64,000 nt of DNA. Source: Dimorphilus gyrociliatus (Eukaryota; Annelida; Polychaeta; Dinophilidae). The stretch spans positions 310,001 through 374,000 of the forward strand of contig CAJFCJ010000008.1 of the NCBI GenBank assembly GCA_904063045.1, written 5' to 3'. The notes below the pieces were generated by a model. The model made no database searches. It saw only the letters and a list, made by a program, of their open reading frames with translations, and was not told the origin of the DNA. The stretch's first letter is position 1, and each line of letters starts with the position of its first letter. Below are positions 25,164 to 37,000 of this stretch, in pieces. The position numbers and the translations under genes are program-made.

Positions 25164-27381
25164 CACTCTCCCGGGCTCTCTTGCCCAGTCTTTACTTCCA
25201 TTTTTCATTTCCATCTGTCAGATGGCGTTCGGAAGGTAAGTGGGGACTAGAAGTAACGAAGAATTGATAGATAATGTTAAAAGGATCGACCCAACTTTCT
25301 ATATTTGCCAGCGGTTACGCATGCGCCTCAAGTCTTACGCGATCCTGTTTTATTGCTAGGCGTCTAATCTCATACTAGCTTTTTCGCGATTGGGCTAGAT
25401 GAGCCAAATCCGACAGGATTGCAAACTACTTCGAAGGATCAACGCTGTTGCAGCCTTAGTAATATTCTCTCTCAGACCCGTTTAGCCGTTTGGTGTGCAT
25501 TTTTTATGAATGTTCGCCCTCAAACCTCGTAAAATGGGAATAACACGAATCAAAATGTATGCTTTGGAGACCACACGCACAAAATTTACGATATTGCCGT
25601 CCCTATCCCCTTCCTCACATTATTTTATTCTGAAAACCGATTTATGACCCACAGGCCGTCAGACAGATATAGTAACGTCGCTCATCACAATATATATAAA
25701 CGTTCAACGCTTCGACAAGAACTATATATATAGAAAAGACAGGCGATACTATGATTAAACTATATACTGGTATAAAAAGACCGATAGCAGTTTACAATCG
25801 AATTTAGAATCAAATAGGTTTTTATATTACTGATTTCTTTCCTTTTACTTTTTCTTGGGAATTCACACTTATTAGATATACATGTAAATTCAATAAAAAT
25901 TATACAGGTACGTGGTATGATAGTATAAAAGCATAGTAATACGATATATCTACTGCTAAAACGTTCAAGTAACGGTCAGACAACAAAACATAAATAAATA
26001 TTGAAATGTCAATGTTATAGTGCTTTATAAATCAAGTTGACGTCGAGAGGTCGAGCATGTTCTAATCCCGTTTCGTACGCATTTTAGAAACATTTATCCA
26101 AAGCAGTAGCTTTACGTTTAGGATCAACATTATTAGCGCGTATTAGAGGTGCAAAGAAGAATATAAAATAAGAGAACAAAGATTAGGACCCGTATTTACT
26201 GTTTAATATATGTGGAACCATTTTTAAATATTTCTAATATAAACATACATCTGTATAACACAAACTATTGCTAAAATGAGACTACGAAAACTGCTTTTAT
26301 TGATTCATATATTGGATTTTCACATTTCAGATTTTAACCAATCGTTAGTTAACGTTCCACGTTTATTTTTCATCAACACGTCTCATTCAAGCCTATTGAA
26401 CCGACAAAAGATCTCTATTTATAAAAACCTGCGGGAATGTTGTTCAATCTTATAAAAAAGAAATATCTATCCTATACTAATTGCTCAATGATAGCTTTAA
26501 CTATAGAAAGATACGTTATTATTACTGTCGTATATATTCGACTCGTATATTTTGTATCCGCAGCTTCCTAAAAGGCTTTAAAACATCTACAATCTCTTCT
26601 TCCGGTTCATACTACGCCAACGTATCTTATGAGGTAAAACGGCCGGAATTAGATTGTTACTAACTTATAATGGAGAATTGGTTCTACCTAAGAGACAGAG
26701 GGTAATAGAGTAAAAAGATGACGGAGGGGTGGAGGGAGGGAGAACTAATTGAATGAAACGTATATCATTAAACAGGTATATAAGATGGAAGGAAAAGTCA
26801 AAGAAAAAAAAGCAACAACAAAGTGTTGAAACGACATGATTGTTTACAAATCTCTTTTTAAGCCTATTAATTTTAATTCCTTCGCTGTGAAAAGTCAAGA
26901 ATATCGACCATTGGTGTAATTATGGACAAGCTGAAGACTTATTTGTTTACTTAAGCCTACACGGGCGATTGAAAAATTTTCTTGCATAATAATAAGTTGT
27001 TTACATTCGGAACGGCCGATTCAGTTTATATGCTGCATTTCACAACATAGTAATAAGATAAAACATTCACGGTTAAATCGAACTATTTTTAAAAAATAGA
27101 CCTTTTTGTTTTAGAAGATTAGTAAAGCATTCTTAATGAAGAATCAAGCATAAGAGGAAGTGAGCGTATTATAGGCCTTCTATATATATATACTTTCATA
27201 AACGACGTCTAATGTGACTTACCTTTATGTTACACCTTATGTGTACTTCTTGAATAGTTTTGGCTTTGGATTTATAAGAGATTTTTTTCGCTATTCGTAA
27301 GTTTTCGCACAATTTTGAGGACGTTTCTTGTAGAATAACGTTTAATATAAAAAAGGTATAAAATCCACAAATGACTTTCAT
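1..27381 (-). CDS. Gene A: EGF/TNFR-like multipass membrane protein, paralogue of gene B (3' end outside window)
   Basis: Sixteen exons were joined by splice-site and phase matching; about 1,283 residues are visible and the frame is still open at position 1. Order: signal peptide, short ectodomain, TM1, short proline-rich cytoplasmic loop, TM2, EGF-like, calcium-binding-type EGF, two TNFR-like repeats, a cysteine-rich/beta region, TM3, cytoplasmic segment, TM4, then an extracellular stretch. Exons (high to low): 27381-27223, 24303-24124, 19034-18905, 18792-18743, 17939-17847, 17792-17609, 16219-16058, 15938-15816, 13644-13570, 9437-9366, 6045-5864, 5742-5571, 5492-5350, 2267-2072, 2006-1442, 1365-1. 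Every junction keeps the frame. Module order and many intron phases match gene B, which supports treating the exons as one gene despite introns of up to 5 kb. The family is not recognised, so its role as a surface receptor or adhesion protein is inference. Confidence 0.82.
1442..2267 (-). CDS. Gene A exons 14-15: cysteine-rich knob and beta ectodomain
   Basis: Exon 14 (2267-2072) and exon 15 (2006-1442) are separated by a 65-nt intron (GTAAGA...TTACAG). Reading through that intron closes the frame soon after; splicing gives a continuous cysteine-rich stretch. Exon 15 carries CITG-x6-LQP-x-F and later YKLFYE, matching CTTG-x6-LQP-x-F and YKLEYS in gene B exon 20, the clearest block of identity between the two genes. 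It ends in phase 2 like gene B exon 20. Confidence 0.8.
3463..3492. repeat. AT microsatellite
   Basis: About 15 TA units. Confidence 0.95.
3935..4286. promoter_or_regulatory. Cluster of three TCACGTGAC E-boxes in diverged repeats
   Basis: TCACGTGAC occurs at 3935, 4092 and 4278. The first two sit in related units: both follow AGTTTGATTTG and an AT-rich spacer, offset by about 155 bp. The core is the palindromic E-box bound by MITF/TFE/USF-type bHLH-zip factors. It lies in the gene A intron 5349-2268. A regulatory role is inference. Confidence 0.4.
5191..5290. repeat. AT microsatellite
   Basis: Two long TA/AT runs separated by about 20 nt. Confidence 0.95.
5350..6045 (-). CDS. Gene A exons 11-13: linker and cysteine-rich segment
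   Basis: Exon 11 (6045-5864), exon 12 (5742-5571) and exon 13 (5492-5350) join in frame; the intron between 12 and 13 is only 78 nt (donor GTACGT). The product is a charged linker followed by a cysteine-bearing stretch with CPPGYNNGEVYYHRTLNEGC. It corresponds to gene B exons 15-16, whose equivalent has CDRPTGYYMNPTEEC. No known domain recognised. Confidence 0.72.
6046..9365. other. Gene A intron 10, no certain gene
   Basis: Mostly AT-rich. A CTCF-like core lies at 7480-7487. A 57-nt segment at 9186-9130 on the minus strand has splice-like borders and could be an extra phase 1-1 exon (see findings). Confidence 0.6.
9366..16219 (-). CDS. Gene A exons 7-10: EGF, cbEGF-type and two TNFR-like repeats
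   Basis: Exon 7 (16219-16058) is an EGF-like module ending in CVCSRGYKFNGHSC. Exon 8 (15938-15816) begins DFDEC and ends CECGLGYYQEGVEC, the calcium-binding EGF pattern. Exons 9 (13644-13570) and 10 (9437-9366) each encode one cysteine-rich repeat with four or five cysteines around a [ET]YE / YYE motif, like TNFR half-repeats. All four are phase 1-1, the symmetric class used in exon shuffling. Gene B has the same two EGF exons but three TNFR-like exons. Confidence 0.8.
9438..13569. other. Gene A intron 9, no gene seen
   Basis: 4.1 kb between the two TNFR-like exons. No splice-bounded coding stretch found on either strand; pyrimidine-rich patches at 10540-10680. Confidence 0.6.
13645..15815. 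other. Gene A intron 8, no gene seen
   Basis: Contains a 20-bp perfect palindrome at 14184-14203, a TCACGTGA site at 14740-14747 and a block of more balanced base composition at 14630-15700 with no coding frame, which may be regulatory. Confidence 0.55.
16220..17608. other. Gene A intron 6, no gene seen
   Basis: Holds a hairpin-forming segment at 17245-17294. No coding frame bounded by splice sites. Confidence 0.6.
17609..19034 (-). CDS. Gene A exons 3-6: TM1, proline-rich cytoplasmic loop, TM2
   Basis: Exon 3 (19034-18905) encodes a 25-residue hydrophobic segment followed by a basic stop-transfer run (KYNRRRRK), giving N-out/C-in. Exons 4 (18792-18743, only 50 nt) and 5 (17939-17847) make a short loop with PPPPP and DPTYGE, a plausible EVH1/SH3/profilin-type binding site. 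Exon 6 (17792-17609) holds a second hydrophobic segment (TTVLAVSVLAIVSISTL) after an RR-GGG basic stretch, returning the chain to the outside. The loop is about 80 residues; the gene B loop is about 270. Confidence 0.75.
17940..18742. other. Gene A intron 4
   Basis: Contains the G16 run at 18219-18234 and a less AT-rich block at 18470-18680 without a coding frame. CTCF-like cores at 17960 and 18420. Confidence 0.6.
18219..18234 (+). repeat. Run of 16 G
   Basis: Uninterrupted G16 in gene A intron 4; could form a G-quadruplex and is a likely length error in assembly. Confidence 0.9.
19035..24123. other. Gene A intron 2 (5.1 kb), no gene seen
   Basis: AT-rich, with a 9-nt C run near 22530-22538 and a 10-bp hairpin at 23790-23812. 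Two opposing open frames at about 20903-21205 overlap each other and have neither splice sites nor recognisable content. Confidence 0.6.
24124..27381 (-). CDS. Gene A exons 1-2: signal peptide and N-terminal ectodomain
   Basis: Exon 1 (27381-27223, 53 codons) starts at a true ATG followed by a hydrophobic stretch (MKVICGFYTFFILNVIL) that reads as a signal peptide; it ends in phase 0 at a GTAAGT donor. Exon 2 (24303-24124, 60 codons, phase 0 at both ends) continues with a mixed beta/acidic ectodomain, including an N-glycosylation sequon (HNGT). Exons 1 and 2 of gene B have the same sizes within about 15 codons, the same phases and the same place before TM1. Confidence 0.8.
24304..27222. other. 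Gene A intron 1 (2.9 kb), no gene seen
   Basis: Holds an AT microsatellite at 25131-25160, the CCATCTG-T-CAGATGG palindrome at 25211-25225, and less AT-rich unique sequence at 25240-25700. Confidence 0.6.
25131..25160. repeat. AT microsatellite
   Basis: About 15 AT units. Confidence 0.95.
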
Positions 27382-28017
27382 CTCTTTCCTTTAAGGCACG
27401 GCAGTCATTTCCATTTGTGTTTATATGTCTAAAATCATCATTTATATCCGACTTTATTTAAATTTTTTGGGATAAGCGCCGTAAAATCATTCTTTCGTGT
27501 CGTATTCGATATAAGAATGCAACTGAATGCTGATTGGTTCTGCTCTTACCTTTATCATACTCACTCCTTAGGGATAAGTCCATAAAATATTATTAATTTT
27601 AAACGATATCTAATAAAATCATTAAAAGCTTATTTCTTTTGTAATTTTATTTACTTGTTATAAATGAATGAATATTGAAATTACGAGTATTCTACTTAAT
27701 TTTCTCTAATGTATAGTAGTAGTAACAAAAAGTGGGGGTATATCTACAAACTGGAATACTCGTTTGGCGGAATCTTAGCAGACGCCGAAACAGGGCCATA
27801 ATATACATTTTCGTGTGTAATTTCTTAAATTTCTTGCATCCCAAAGGAATTCTCCGTCTATAAACGATTTCGTCATCCACATAATACTCGTCTGTGCTGA
27901 TCAAGATCAACTCCTCTAACAAACATGCCCTAAAAGACGAACGATAAACGTAAGTTTGTAGCCCGCGCTTTTTCTTCTATATTCTCATACACTCATTTCA
28001 ACTATTCTCGTCGTCAG
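27382..28017. promoter_or_regulatory. Shared divergent promoter region of genes A and B
   Basis: The 636 bp between the two start codons must hold both promoters or their 5' UTRs. An inverted CCAAT box (TGATTGG) lies at 27531-27537. No convincing TATA box. A GTAAGT at 27950 and CAG before 28018 could bound a 68-nt 5'-UTR intron of gene B. Confidence 0.5.
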
Positions 28018-31000
28018 ATGGAAAACTCAGTTGTTCTTCTCCTACTTTCATTGATTCATTTGTCACATGGTGTCTCGGAGTTTGTAGTCTTTGATAGTCT
28101 ACCAAAGGATTTGCTTAGGCCTTCAGCTAAGTTTATTGTACGGAGTTCTTTTAAGGTAAGCGATATTCTCTTAAGAAAAAATAATGGAAACAGCTTTTCA
28201 ATGCCCCTCTACCCCAGTAGGCCTATTTACGCGAAAAATTATTGATCAATAATCATTTAGGACTCCAACCCTTTATTGATCAACAAAAAAATATTTAAGT
28301 CACAATTGCTGTTTGATTTTTTTCTGATTGATAGCCACCCATATCACGTTTATTATTCGAATATACCAGTATTAAGATAATCCGTTTGCAATATTTTTTC
28401 ACCTGTTAGTTTGTTTTGCGCTTTCACTCATCCGCCTATAAACACGTATACCCATGATCCCTTCCTATTTGGAAACACAGATGAAATTATCTTAGATACA
28501 AAAGTATTTGTGGCGTCCCCTGACGTTTTGCTCGACAATAAGCAACACGTGGCCTATGTAGTTGCCTAATTGACTGTTGCAGCTGTCGCCGGCATGTGTT
28601 ACTAGTTAATAACTAATTTTGAATTGTTAGAGGGCGCTAGAAATAATGAGGAGCGGAATATGAGAAGAGGTTTGACAGATTTAAACAAAGCTCGAAAGAA
28701 AATGTTTGTTTTTCAAAGAATAAAAACGGTTTCGCGTAATTTGCAGCGAACGTGAGATCTTCTGTTTATTCTAAACCATAAATTATGCTTTTGTGTAACG
28801 TCGTTTGCACTCTGAAACGTGATTTCTTCGAGTGATTGCTGTATTAAGTTTTATAAAAAACATAAAAGATGTTTTTATTAAATTCCCTGAGAACAGCAGG
28901 AATCTTTCTCCCCTTTTTCACCCGCCGTCTCCATCTTAAAGCTGAATTCCGTATTTTTATGGGTTCTATCGTATGATTTCACGTAATTGAAGCCCCTAAA
29001 ATAGCATGATGAATAATTGAGCTGCATAAAAAATATAAAAGCTACTGCTACTATATAAAAAAGGAACCGACCTGAATCTTTCCTAGGGATAGCTTTTCAT
29101 CACGCATTGAAACGTTTTACTAATTCCTTTAGAGTACTCACTATAAATTTATATTGAAATGATCTGACTTTTCTCCATATATACACTGAAGATTCACTTA
29201 TTTACCTATTCAGTTAATTTGAACAGGTGAATAAAAGAAGAGCGGGAAGAGTTTCAAATATATCCAAAGCGATTTTTGGCTTCCCTGTTATTTTTTTAGA
29301 TTACGTACTATTTACACTGGTTTCAGGGCGTCGTTTCGATTGTGTGCTTTGTAGGGGTTATAACATTGAAGTTTTGTTAGTTTTTTCTAGCCAATATTCA
29401 CTCTAGAATTTCTCCAAAAGTTCGAGTCAAGTTCATACAAAAACAAACAAACGAAGCTGTTCTAAATTTTATTGACAGTATACAGTCGCGTTCAAGCGTT
29501 ATTGTTTGAACAAATTCTCGCGAAAGGTGGCGAATCTTGGGCGTTGTTAATTACTCGTCAATGTTTTGACAAGAATTCCGCTTCAACTTGAACACCTTTT
29601 AAGAAAAGGCTTTGACATAGTCGTTTGCCACTTTGTATGTTGATTTTTCCTATTGTATTTACATTTTCGGTATTTTTCTGTTCTCTTTCTTACGTTTATT
29701 TTATGGGCTATAACATGGCTTTGCCAAGTAAAATACCGAAAACCACCGAACTCTTTTACCTATTTCGCCTGTAAGTAATTAAGGTGAATCGTAAAAAAGT
29801 AAGCTAGTTCTGTAAACAAATCGTTTCTTAGGCATTTTGCAATCAGCTTGTCTAAACAGTTGCTCTGACAAACTGACCTTCCTCTATCTCCACCCCCAAA
29901 ACCTGGTACGCAATACTTTATCAATAAGCTCATAAAATGTGAAAGAAAATGAAATAAGTGACGCTAAGGATTGAATGCCGTCATCTATTTTTTACATCTT
30001 AGTGTATGACACAGAATGTAATTAGCTAATTGCTGATTGATTATACGCAGTTATCCAGTCAAACAAGTAAATTACATTAAGCCAGCGACAATGTTTCATT
30101 TTTTAAATTATTAACGCTTCGCTAAACTCTTTGTCGACCCTTTATAGGCGAAACGCAATTTTCCCTTTTTTGGGGGCGTTCTCTTTCACCATCCCTTCCA
30201 CCCCTTCCAAAACCTCTCTCAAACGCGCTAGACCGACACTTCCTAACGAAGAATAATGATTTTTCATATGGGACTAAAATGTATTGACCGATACGATTAA
30301 CGGCTTCTAAACTTCTTCGCAACCAAGGATTTTTTCCATCAACCATATTTTTTATCCTTCTAATTCTTAGGATGAACGATTTTCGAATATATTGCAGTAA
30401 AACGTGTTCGCCTTCTTGATACGTCTAATAAATCTCTTGGGGATGATGATCCCCACAATGCAACGCACTCGTTAGTATATCCTGGTGGCGCCTCGTAAAA
30501 CATCATCTACAGCTACTTAAACATTTTAAGTAACAATAAACTTTGGTCTGCTCTCCAGCCGACTAAGAACTTTAACGAGAATCCTAAAAACTTTTAAACT
30601 CTAATACTTCTTATATTTAGCACTTTTTCCCATCAGCCACTTCTAAGTTTGAGAGACATATGAAAGGGTTTTTGGTATGACATGAAAGTAAATGACCGGC
30701 CACGTAGGACTGTTGTTTTTGCAAAGACAGTCTAGTCATTTTGGCGTTTGTTCTTGTTTTTACAATAACCTCCCAGGCGTGTGCCGATTGTTTATTCTTT
30801 CCCGTTTAATATATATCACCTTGTCCGTTTTCCAAATACCGTCTTTCTCTTTTTTCATTCTATTGACTAGCAAGACACACAGATGTAGCGTACAGGAGAA
30901 ACGCCTTTAGGTAGAGAATGTGACACCACCGTTGACATTTTACACCCATTTTACCGCCTTTGTATTCGTTTCGCTTTTTTCTCTACCTACCGTTTGTCCC

Positions 31001-34000
31001 AATTGACAGAAAAACCGGAGTCTGCTGTTTGAAAAAATATGTACGTTGTATATAAGCTGCCGGATTCTTTGACGGTGGATTGAAAGCCGACAAACACGAC
31101 TATTGGCCAATTAAGGCATCCATGCTCAACGAGTATGCGTGTATTAGCGGTAGTCAATGGTAATAAAGACATGGATATAAACTCTTCTTGTCTATTGAAA
31201 CTATTTGACGCCTTTTCCTTCGTGGTCAATAGCGGTCTAGGGCATTTAATAAAGAAATTTCTTTTATAATATAGTACCTATAAAATGTCTTTGGACTACT
31301 AGTAAAATTTCTTAAAAGCTTTTTTCAGTGTTTCTCAATCAATAAGGAAGGTTGGCGTTTCGGACGCTTAATGATAATTAGTGTGTATATTGTATCCACG
31401 ACGAACCGTTGCAGCTGTTTGTAGATTGTACAAACAGCAAAAATTGGACGAGTAGCTGAGGGGCGTCTAGAAATGGATATTTTATTTGCGTAAAGCTTCA
31501 CGGCCAGCTTCACTTTATTAATAGAAACATCTTTTTCTTTTGCTTATTCCCTACTCATTTTTACTCTTCCATGCACATTTTTTTCGCCGGCTTTATCGTG
31601 AAGAAAACAGCCAGTAATGAAAGACCCAAAATAAGCAACTACTCTTTAAACATAATTACTCTTACTTTATTCTTATTTGCGTCTTGAACGTTTATATAGA
31701 CCTATTAAAACTCGTATTCTCGACCACCTACACTGTTCTTTCTCTATATTTTCCATTTTAAGCCCTTCATCGCCATCCCCCCCACAAATCTTACATACCA
31801 CCTTCTTTATATGCACCCTTTCTATAGCGTCATATTTTCAAGTCTGTGTAATGATTGGAGGGAGGCTACTCACTCTTGTTTATAATTGTACGTCGCTTCC
31901 TTATAATTGGCGGCCATAGCGTCTGTCATGGACCGGACGCTGGTCATCCACCGAAATTTTCCTTAATTATTTACCAGTGTGCAGGTGTAGTATAAAAACT
32001 GATTAGCTATATTTACTCTTTTCTTTTTGTGTCTTTTGTTCCGGATTATTAATGTCTGTCCGTATTATTTGGGATGAATAGAATGGGGAATCTAAAGAAA
32101 CATTCTACTATGTAAACCAAGCACAATATATTGTATAAATGCGGTAAATTGCAAAATAAAATGTATACATGAATTCACACAGGTAAATGCTGCAATTTTT
32201 TGTTTATACATCTAGATTGAAAATAACATACAATATTTGGACAGTTGAGCTTTACCTGGTTATATCAACGGGAGATTTGGCGTTAGACGCCGCTCCTCTA
32301 GGCTTTTCAGCTATCGATCGCAATGCGACGACTTTAGGAGCGGATCTGAAACGGTTCTGCGAAAATTGCCCATTTTCCCCCTCTTTTTCGCTAAATCGGA
32401 TTCGTTCAGCGTCCGAGTCTGCATTGGCAATTTAGGCCTTTGTTAGTCGTATTCGTTTTCTGACCGTATATATTTATGGGAAAGGAGTCTAGCGAATTAT
32501 TTATCGAGCTATTACTAGATGTTTTAGGGATGATATATTGGTGTATTTTTACGCTCAATTATTTATACGAATATGTAGAGGAGACAAAACCCATCGACCA
32601 ATTGCCAATATCCAGCTGAAGATGACGTGTGTTGCATATATTAGACGCTTTTGGCGACTATATCATGTTAAAGGCTAAGAAAACTTTTAAGAAACTTTTA
32701 AACCTTTCACCAAAACTAATAAATGTAATTTATTATCGCTTGGGCGATTTTAACGCTCACATGACATTTTTTAAATGCAATCCTCATAGGATTTGTGACG
32801 TCATCTAACGAAATTTGTAACCCTTAACCCCAGTCGTAGTTGAGCTTATCGGTTTAGCGCGGATCGCCTAACTGGAATATTTAATCGTAGTGGGAGGATA
32901 GGGAGGGAAGCTTCAATAGCGTGTAGAAAGAGTTGATTTCCGGTTGGATTCTCATCTGCAAACCGGTATACGTGAAGTAACTGCGAACTGAAGCTTATTT
33001 ATAGAAATAGGTAAGGGAGTAGTTCCCTGTCCGTCGAAATGTTTACTCTGTATATCGAAGCCGCCCGGTTCATTATTAATATCTGTATTAAACAAACTGT
33101 AATTTGAAACATGACAAACAACATTGACAAACATTTCAACCGTACACTAAACGACGGTCTGTCCTTGCTTTTAAAGAGCAGATAAAAAATTGCAGAAAGG
33201 AAAAAATTCGACTAATCAATCTAGATACATCAATTACACGCCGAATAGTCTTTGCTTAAGGGCCTGAACTAAAAAAGAAGAATTCGTTTATTTGTTGTCT
33301 AGGCCTGTTTGTTTAAGGCTCCAAACTTCCCAGAACGCCTCTCTAATATTGATTAGCGAGCTGGAGACAAAAGTAAATTAGACACCCGAGTGGAGAAGTA
33401 ACTACTTTTACGCTGTAAAGGCGTTACATTCCGGCACAGGGTACACAGCCCCATTGGGATAGACTTCACGTGACCGATTACCTAACATGCTATTAAATTG
33501 TCTATCTTACCCTCCCTATTCTTTTTTCTTAGTCCCATATTTTATCTTAGCTGCCATCAGGTCTCTCAGATTGTTTGTTTGCCATTACCCCGTTTGACAA
33601 GATTGCAATTATCTAGAAGGAAAAACAGTGTAATTTACACTTTCTTAGCCGTTAATGAGATCAAGAACAATACTGGATAATACATTGTATCCATCAAACA
33701 GCATACTGCTTAGTACTGATAAGATCACCAATATATGGACATTTTCTTTAATTACGTTTTGTATAAAAGCTTAACCATATACTTACCGTTGAGACTCTGC
33801 GCACGGCCGCTACTAGACAAAACAGTATAGCACCAAAACCCGGCAATACTGGAACTTTATTATATTATAAGAAGAGTAAACTGCGTTAAGAGTTTGAGAA
33901 AGCATTTTTCTTATTATTATCGCAAAGTGGAGACAGACAGAGAGATTTGAATTGGTTTATTGTGCATATTTTGCAACTAAAATAGAATGAAACAGTCAAT

Positions 34001-37000
34001 TGCACAATGAAATATTTTAAAAGAGTAGCAACTGTCGGGACGTATTATCTGCTTCTCACATTTTACGATCCCTTTAATTCACTCATTCATCAATAATGCA
34101 TTAAAAAAGTATACAAAGGCTGCTTTGGAACATCAAAAAGCTGTCTAATATGAAAAAATAGAGTATCTACTGTTTTACAGTTAATTTTTAAAATTTAAAT
34201 AATCTTTTAAATAATACTCAAAAATAATATTTATGTGAAATCTAATATGAATCGTTCTTCACCTGAAGCTTCTATTGGAAATACGGGAAATAAGCCAGAC
34301 TTAGTAAAATATGCTGAACTATTGCTTATGCTTCATAACAATGTTAGAGAGAGTTTAGATGATTTTAAGATAAAAATAAAATTGAAAGTAGACAGAAATA
34401 TTCAAGAGACTGTTAGTTGTAAAGTAAAATCGATGATTGGAATAGAAAATATGGACGCCTGTCTAACTGTAGTAGCCTCCAGCAATTTCTCATCATCTCT
34501 TTCACCGACGCCTCCGACCAAGATGAATTCAAACGTAAGAAGTTTAAAGTCGTTAAGAAGATTAAAGCTTGAGCCAAACGATGATTCGAAAAGATCCTCT
34601 ATAAAACATCTAAGTAAATACTGCGGGATAACTGAACAGGGAAAAAAGTTTTTTGGTAAATTAGACAATGCTTCAACCACCATGCACATTCAGGCATAGA
34701 TTTATATATACGATAGAGTGGTCATTTTGGATTATAATTCTTTCAGTGATTATATTGATAGCTAAAGGGGTCGTTCTAGTTTTCCTTCTCCTTGAAGTTG
34801 TTGATAAGTAACACTTGATTAATGATTCAGTTTAAATTTGTTAAGACTAATTAACTTATTGAAAAGAAATTAATAAGGCTTACTCTTACAGCTCTTATAA
34901 CGAGACACAAAACGTTCTCGCTCTCTGTGTTCTATTTCTCTCCCCTTTTGCTGCTTTCCACCTATTTTACTTTTACAAAAATCTCTCTCCTCAATAATTC
35001 TATTTTCTGTAGAAAATCAGCATTATCCAATATATTTGAGGTTGGTTAGCTTATAAAAGCTATTTCATTTAGGTTATAAACGGTTGACTGTCATCTCCAA
35101 TCGTTTACGTATTAAGAAAATGAAGGAGTAGGTATAATCAGAGAGTGAAAAATTAAATTATTCTCAATTACCTACTTCTGATTATATGATTATCTCTTCT
35201 TCGTTTATAGAACATTATTGATTCATAGTCCTTTATTTTTCGTTTCTCCTTATTTCCTACTTTAGTTAAATACATATACATATTGATATTTTTTTTTGTA
35301 TAACCAACCTAAAAAGTCTGTTTTTCTTGAAAATATTTACATTATTTTTATAATTTATACGCTGTTCTTTCAGTAGATTAAGTTAATTTGACAGCTGAAA
35401 GTGCCATCTATTTATTGGTCTTATAAAGTAGGCTAAAAAAATCTTCGGGAATACAGCTATCCTCTAGTCTTTCTTTCTTCTTCGTCAATAAAAATAATAT
35501 AAAGAATATTGAAATCCAGAAAAACTAAAACTAATGACCGAAATCGGTATATATTACTATGGGTATTTAGAATTCGACTGCAGAGTATTTACAAAAGGCG
35601 TTGCATGACATCGAGAAGCTAATAAAATTCAGAAATGCGATCAACTGCCGACGTCTATACGATCTGATCGAAACGAAATTGATCGATTTGTGCGGAAGCG
35701 GATGTATGGAGGAAGTGGTCCGCAACTATTTTGTGAATAACGAAAAAATTCCGGTTTATTGCTCAACCGCTGATAAAGCTGACAGTTGTTATGAACAATT
35801 ACATGATCATATTAGCATCCTTTTGAAAATTAGAACTGAGACAAGAGCTAGTCTTTTGTTAATAAGAGGCGTTTTGGATGACAATTTGTCATTTGAAAAA
35901 TGTAAACCAACTTTTCAAAAGCTTAATCAAGTGGACAGTAAAATTTCCGAAAAAGATTATAGACCATTAACTGTTTGCAGTAGATTCGATTATAAAATCT
36001 AATGATACTTTTGAGATAGGAAGGTGGAATAAATGCGGAAAAAAATTATATAATACTTAAAGATTTAACGTAATCCATTTAAATTAGATATCACATGCAT
36101 TGCGTGGAAAATTAACCGTTGAGGATTGACGCCTACTTTTCAGCCCTCATCCTTTAAAGCTACCGGCGGATTTTCTTATTATTTCCGAAATTATTCTCCA
36201 ATTACGTCATAGGCGGTACTCAAGCGGTCAGCACCTGCTGATTTGGCATATATTCATTAAAGTCGTAAATGGGGAATTTTTTCCTGCCTGATCGCAACTT
36301 GACCTTTAACATTCGTTCCTAATATCGTTCGTTATACGCACGACATATTCAATTAATTCCACCTTTTTTCTGAATTACGCAGCCTGTCATTATCCCTTTT
36401 GATTCGTACGCGTAAATTTACGAGCTGTCGCCGAAACTAATGTAAACAATTCGGTCGACGGTAATTTACCATTTGTCACGTGACGTTTAAAGCTTCCGTG
36501 AAATGCACGCGGAAAAGAAATATTAATGTAATCTTATTAGACGTTCTCGTAAGTAAATTTAGTATTTTTGTAAAGGGAAGATTCGCTAATTGTATTAAAG
36601 GCAGAAAAGACAGTCTAGAGAAATTTCCGGTTTACTATCCGTTTCCCATTCTTTTCAACTTTGTTCCAGAACGATTCGCGTGGAAACGTTCCAAATTTTT
36701 GTTTGAACTTTATTGACCCTTCACATGTTCGCGTTCCATTGTTAGGGCAGAGTGTGAGATTAGCGGAAAATTTTTGTATTTAATAAGAAAATAAAGGTTT
36801 TGACTTAGGAAGGAGATTCTTGTTGATAAGATAATGGAGGGCGTTAAAAGCGTTCTATGTCTCATCATATTTTTCCGAAAGCTCTCACTACACCCTGGGG
36901 AATTATCGCTAAAATACAGCATCAAGAGGATTACGGGCGTTGCTATTCATACCTGGTTGTCGGCGACGTTTTAACAGCTATCGAAGCTTTAACAATGACG

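Noticed and set aside
30122-30346. 74-codon minus-strand frame rich in Arg
   Set aside because: No ATG context, splice partner or poly(A) signal; composition fits chance in a GC-balanced intron.
32187-32435. 82-codon plus-strand frame in gene B intron 1
   Set aside because: It starts at a non-ATG codon and has no flanking splice sites that join in phase to gene B.
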